DNA of 64,000 bases from Nocardioides eburneiflavus (GTDB taxonomy: Bacteria > Actinomycetota > Actinomycetes > Propionibacteriales > Nocardioidaceae), in assembly GCF_004785795.1 (NCBI RefSeq), contig NZ_SRRO01000001.1, positions 3,596,001-3,660,000 of the forward strand. Direction: 5' to 3'. A program made the position numbers and the translations under genes. The notes under the pieces are model-generated. The model saw only the letters and a list, made by a program, of their open reading frames with translations, did no database searches and was not told the DNA's origin. Shown one piece after another: positions 61,715 through 64,000 of the stretch (positions within the stretch are counted from its first letter, which is position 1; every line of letters starts with the position of its first letter).

Positions 61715-62968
61715 ATGGCCATCACGCCCCCGCGCAAGAAGGTGCTCGCCGTCGTCCTCGCCGGAGGTGAGGGCAAACGCCTCATGCCGCTGACGGCCGA
61801 CCGGGCCAAGCCGGCGGTGCCGTTCGGCGGCATCTACCGCCTCATCGACTTCGCGCTCTCCAACGTCGTCAACTCCGGCTACCTCAAGGTCGTCGTGCTG
61901 ACCCAGTACAAGTCCCACAGCCTCGACCGCCACGTCACCACGACGTGGCGGATGTCCAACCTCCTCGGCAACTACGTCACCCCGGTGCCGGCCCAGCAGC
62001 GCGTCGGCAAGCGGTGGTACCTCGGCAGTGCCGACGCCATCTTCCAGTCGCTCAACCTGCTCACCGACGAGCAGCCCGACATCGTGGTGGTGGTCGGTGC
62101 CGACCACGTCTACCGCATGGACTTCTCGCAGATGGTGGCCGACCACGTCGAGTCCGGCGCCGGCTGCACGGTCGCCGCGATCCGCCAGCCCATCGGCCTC
62201 GCCGACCAGTTCGGCGTGATCGACGTCGACCCGGCCAGCCCGCAGAAGATCCGGGCCTTCCTCGAGAAGCCCACCGACCCGGTCGGCCTGCCCGACTCGC
62301 CGGACGAGGTGCTCGCGAGCATGGGCAACTACGTCTTCACCGCCGACGCACTGGTCGACGCGGTCACCCGCGACGCGGACCGCGAGCAGTCCAAGCACGA
62401 CATGGGCGGCGACATCGTGCCGTGGTTCGTCGACAAGTCCGAGTCCGCGGTCTACGACTACAAGGACAACGAGGTCCCGGGCGCGACCGACCGCGACCGC
62501 GGCTACTGGCGCGACGTCGGGACGATGCGGTCCTACTACGACGCCCACAAGGACCTGGTCTCACCGCTCCCGGTCTTCAACCTCTACAACAAGGCCTGGC
62601 CGATCTACACCAGCTATGGGCCGCACCCGCCGGCCAAGCTCGTCGAGGGCGCCAGCGGCGCGGGCGTGTCGACCTTCAACTCGATCCTCTCGCCCGGCGT
62701 CGTCGTCACCGGCGGCACGGTGAACCAGTCCGTGCTCTCGCCCGCAGTGTGGGTCAAGGACGGTGCCGAGGTGTCCGACTCCGTGCTGATGGACGGCGTC
62801 TGGATCGGCGAGGGCGCCGTCGTGCGCAACGCGATCATCGACAAGGGCGTCGTCGTTCCGCCGGGCGTCCAGATCGGCGTGGACCACGAGGCCGACCGGG
62901 CCCGCGGGTTCGTGGTCGACGAGGGCCTCACGGTCCTCGCCAAGCAGCAGTCGGTGCCCGAGGACTGA
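61715..62968 (+). CDS. glgC: Glucose-1-phosphate adenylyltransferase
   Basis: Makes ADP-glucose, 417 aa. The N-terminal motif [20 protein letters not shown] and [13 protein letters not shown] are the nucleotidyltransferase and regulatory signatures; the substrate-binding block is [17 protein letters not shown]. The C-terminal left-handed beta-helix has repeated hexapeptides ([20 protein letters not shown]). The ATG is set by a TAGTTT box 6 nt upstream. The stop is 10 bp from the convergent sigma-factor gene. Confidence 0.96.
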   Translation: MAITPPRKKVLAVVLAGGEGKRLMPLTADRAKPAVPFGGIYRLIDFALSNVVNSGYLKVVVLTQYKSHSLDRHVTTTWRMSNLLGNYVTPVPAQQRVGKRWYLGSADAIFQSLNLLTDEQPDIVVVVGADHVYRMDFSQMVADHVESGAGCTVAAIRQPIGLADQFGVIDVDPASPQKIRAFLEKPTDPVGLPDSPDEVLASMGNYVFTADALVDAVTRDADREQSKHDMGGDIVPWFVDKSESAVYDYKDNEVPGATDRDRGYWRDVGTMRSYYDAHKDLVSPLPVFNLYNKAWPIYTSYGPHPPAKLVEGASGAGVSTFNSILSPGVVVTGGTVNQSVLSPAVWVKDGAEVSDSVLMDGVWIGEGAVVRNAIIDKGVVVPPGVQIGVDHEADRARGFVVDEGLTVLAKQQSVPED

Positions 62969-62978
62969 CCGGCGAGGC

Positions 62979-64000
62979 TCAGCCCAGCCCGTCCCGCTGG
63001 CTCGTGAGGAAGGCGCGCTCGACGTCGTTGCGGCACGCCGCGATCGCCTGGTCGTACGCCGCGCGCGCCGCGTCGGTCTCGCCGGCCCGCGACAGCAGCT
63101 CGGCGCGCACTGCGGCCGGACGGTGGCTGTCGGGGATCTCCAGGCCCTCCAGCGCATCAAGGCCCGCGGCTGCGCCGCGGTCCTCCGCGACCGCGACCGC
63201 ACGGGCCAGTCGCGCGGAGGGGGAGGGGGCGATCTGCAGCAGCAGGTCGTAGAGGCCGACGATCCGGTCCCAGCGGGTCTCCGCCGCACTGGCCACGGTG
63301 GCGTGCTCCGCGGCGATGCGCGCCTGGAGGACGTACGACGCGGTCAGCGGTGTCACGGGGCCGCCGAGGCAGGGGGCGGCCAGCAGGCGGGTCGCCTCGG
63401 CCACCTCGTCGTGGTGCCAGCGGGTGCGGTCCTGCTCGGCGAGGAGCACGAGCCGGCCGTCGCTGACCCGGGCGTCGCGGCGCGAGTGCTGGAGCAGCAT
63501 GAGCGCGAGCAGCGCCAGTAGCGACGGCTCATCGGGGCGCAGCCCCAGCACCACCCGCGCCAGACGGATCGCCTCGCCCGACAGCTCCGCGCGCAGCAGG
63601 TCCGGGCCGGTGCCCGGGGCGTAGCCGGCCGTGAAGGCGAGGTACGTCGTCTGGGCGACCGTGTCGAGCCTGCCGGGCAACGCGGAGGCGTCGGGCACCG
63701 CGAACGGGATGCCCGCGCCCACGATCCGCTTCTTGGCACGGGTGATCCGGGCCGCCATCGTCGGCGCCGGCACGAGGAAGAGCCGGGCGATGTCGCTGGT
63801 CGGGACACCGAGGACCAGGCGCAGGCTCAGCGCGCTGGCCGACTCCGGCGCGAGCGCCGGGTGGGCGCACATCAGCACCAGCCGGAGCACGTCGTCCTCG
63901 ACGAGGCTGCCGCTGTCGGCCATGGTGCGCGCCCCCTCCTGGTGGCGTTCGGCGTCGGTGAGGAGCAGCTGCTGCTTGCGCGCGGCCACCGCCTCGGTGC
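62979..64000 (-). CDS. Second ECF42-type sigma factor with DUF6596 domain, start beyond the right edge
   Basis: The 5' end lies outside the window; the frame is open at 64000. Region 4 is seen in LSLRLVLGVPTSDIARLFLV and PTMAARITRAKKRI, followed by the DUF6596 domain (TTYLAFTAGYAPGTGPDLLR, LLAEQDRTRWHHDEVAEATR, HATVASAAETRWDRIVGLYD). It is paralogous to the factor at 32580-33899 but clearly diverged. The expected DGPF partner would lie upstream, to the right of the window. Confidence 0.9.
   Translation of the reverse strand, partial: TEAVAARKQQLLLTDAERHQEGARTMADSGSLVEDDVLRLVLMCAHPALAPESASALSLRLVLGVPTSDIARLFLVPAPTMAARITRAKKRIVGAGIPFAVPDASALPGRLDTVAQTTYLAFTAGYAPGTGPDLLRAELSGEAIRLARVVLGLRPDEPSLLALLALMLLQHSRRDARVSDGRLVLLAEQDRTRWHHDEVAEATRLLAAPCLGGPVTPLTASYVLQARIAAEHATVASAAETRWDRIVGLYDLLLQIAPSPSARLARAVAVAEDRGAAAGLDALEGLEIPDSHRPAAVRAELLSRAGETDAARAAYDQAIAACRNDVERAFLTSQRDGLG

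Overview
The window is high-GC actinobacterial DNA, most likely from Nocardioides or a close relative (Nocardioidaceae). The evidence is the strong G/C bias at third codon positions, the many GTG starts, the frequent TANNNT boxes placed 6-8 nt before start codons (leaderless transcripts), a LexA box plus a PafBC-type promoter at recA, a mycothiol-type nitroreductase, DUF222/HNH and DUF559 gene families, and a REP-like repeat with ends resembling GGTTTCGACACG and TGCTCAACC.

Backbone. Actinobacterial core genes run ftsK - rodZ-like - rimO - pgsA - cinA - clgR-like - (nei, lhr on the other strand) - DUF3046 - recA - recX. As I know it, this order is conserved and usually compact. Here it is spread over about 42 kb by inserted genes. 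Region by region: 1-1.5 kb is a secreted M4 metallopeptidase cut by the left edge. 1.7-7.1 kb is ftsK, a RodZ-like protein and a serine hydrolase. 7.2-9.8 kb is a decayed island: an HNH endonuclease gene truncated by an IS30-family element, then a 29-bp tandem repeat. 9.9-12.0 kb is rimO-pgsA. 12.1-18.3 kb encodes two large secreted proteins, a 5'-nucleotidase and an ExeM/NucH-type nuclease, which together could scavenge extracellular DNA. 18.3-26.4 kb is a GH15 glucanase, cinA, clgR-like, nei and lhr. 26.5-34.3 kb is accessory: a secreted CarboxypepD_reg-like protein, a DsbA-like nitroreductase, a DinB protein, a HesB-like protein, an epimerase, an RTX-repeat protein and an ECF42-type sigma factor with its DGPF (YCII) partner. 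34.4-39.4 kb is a sugar dehydrogenase lipoprotein, an ABC exporter operon, a GNAT and a DinB protein.

39.4-43.9 kb is an internally deleted methyltransferase, DUF3046, an MFS transporter, recA, recX and a phosphoribosyltransferase. 43.9-46.7 kb is a GNAT, PPK2, a HipA-like kinase and DUF3037, the last three translationally coupled. 46.8-53.3 kb is an AfsR/SARP regulator, an alpha/beta hydrolase-glycosyltransferase fusion and a methyltransferase. 53.3-58.5 kb is an AlkD-like protein and the assimilatory sulfur cluster (sir, zinc ribbon, cysH, sirohydrochlorin chelatase), preceded by a 19-residue leader peptide, then DUF5701. 58.6-64 kb is glyA, a DUF559 pseudogene, the divergent glgA/glgC pair and a second ECF42-type sigma factor cut by the right edge.

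How genes connect: sir, cysH and the chelatase cover sulfate assimilation and siroheme supply. glgA and glgC make glycogen precursors, and the GH15 enzyme may act on alpha-glucans. recA and lhr-nei carry the same TGTCGGTGGC promoter box, which suggests one LexA-independent DNA-damage response. The most interesting leads are the sulfur leader peptide, the repeat that appears to have split recX, the shared recA/lhr promoter box, the ECF42 promoter, and the PPK2-HipA-DUF3037 operon. I found no tRNA, rRNA or CRISPR array.
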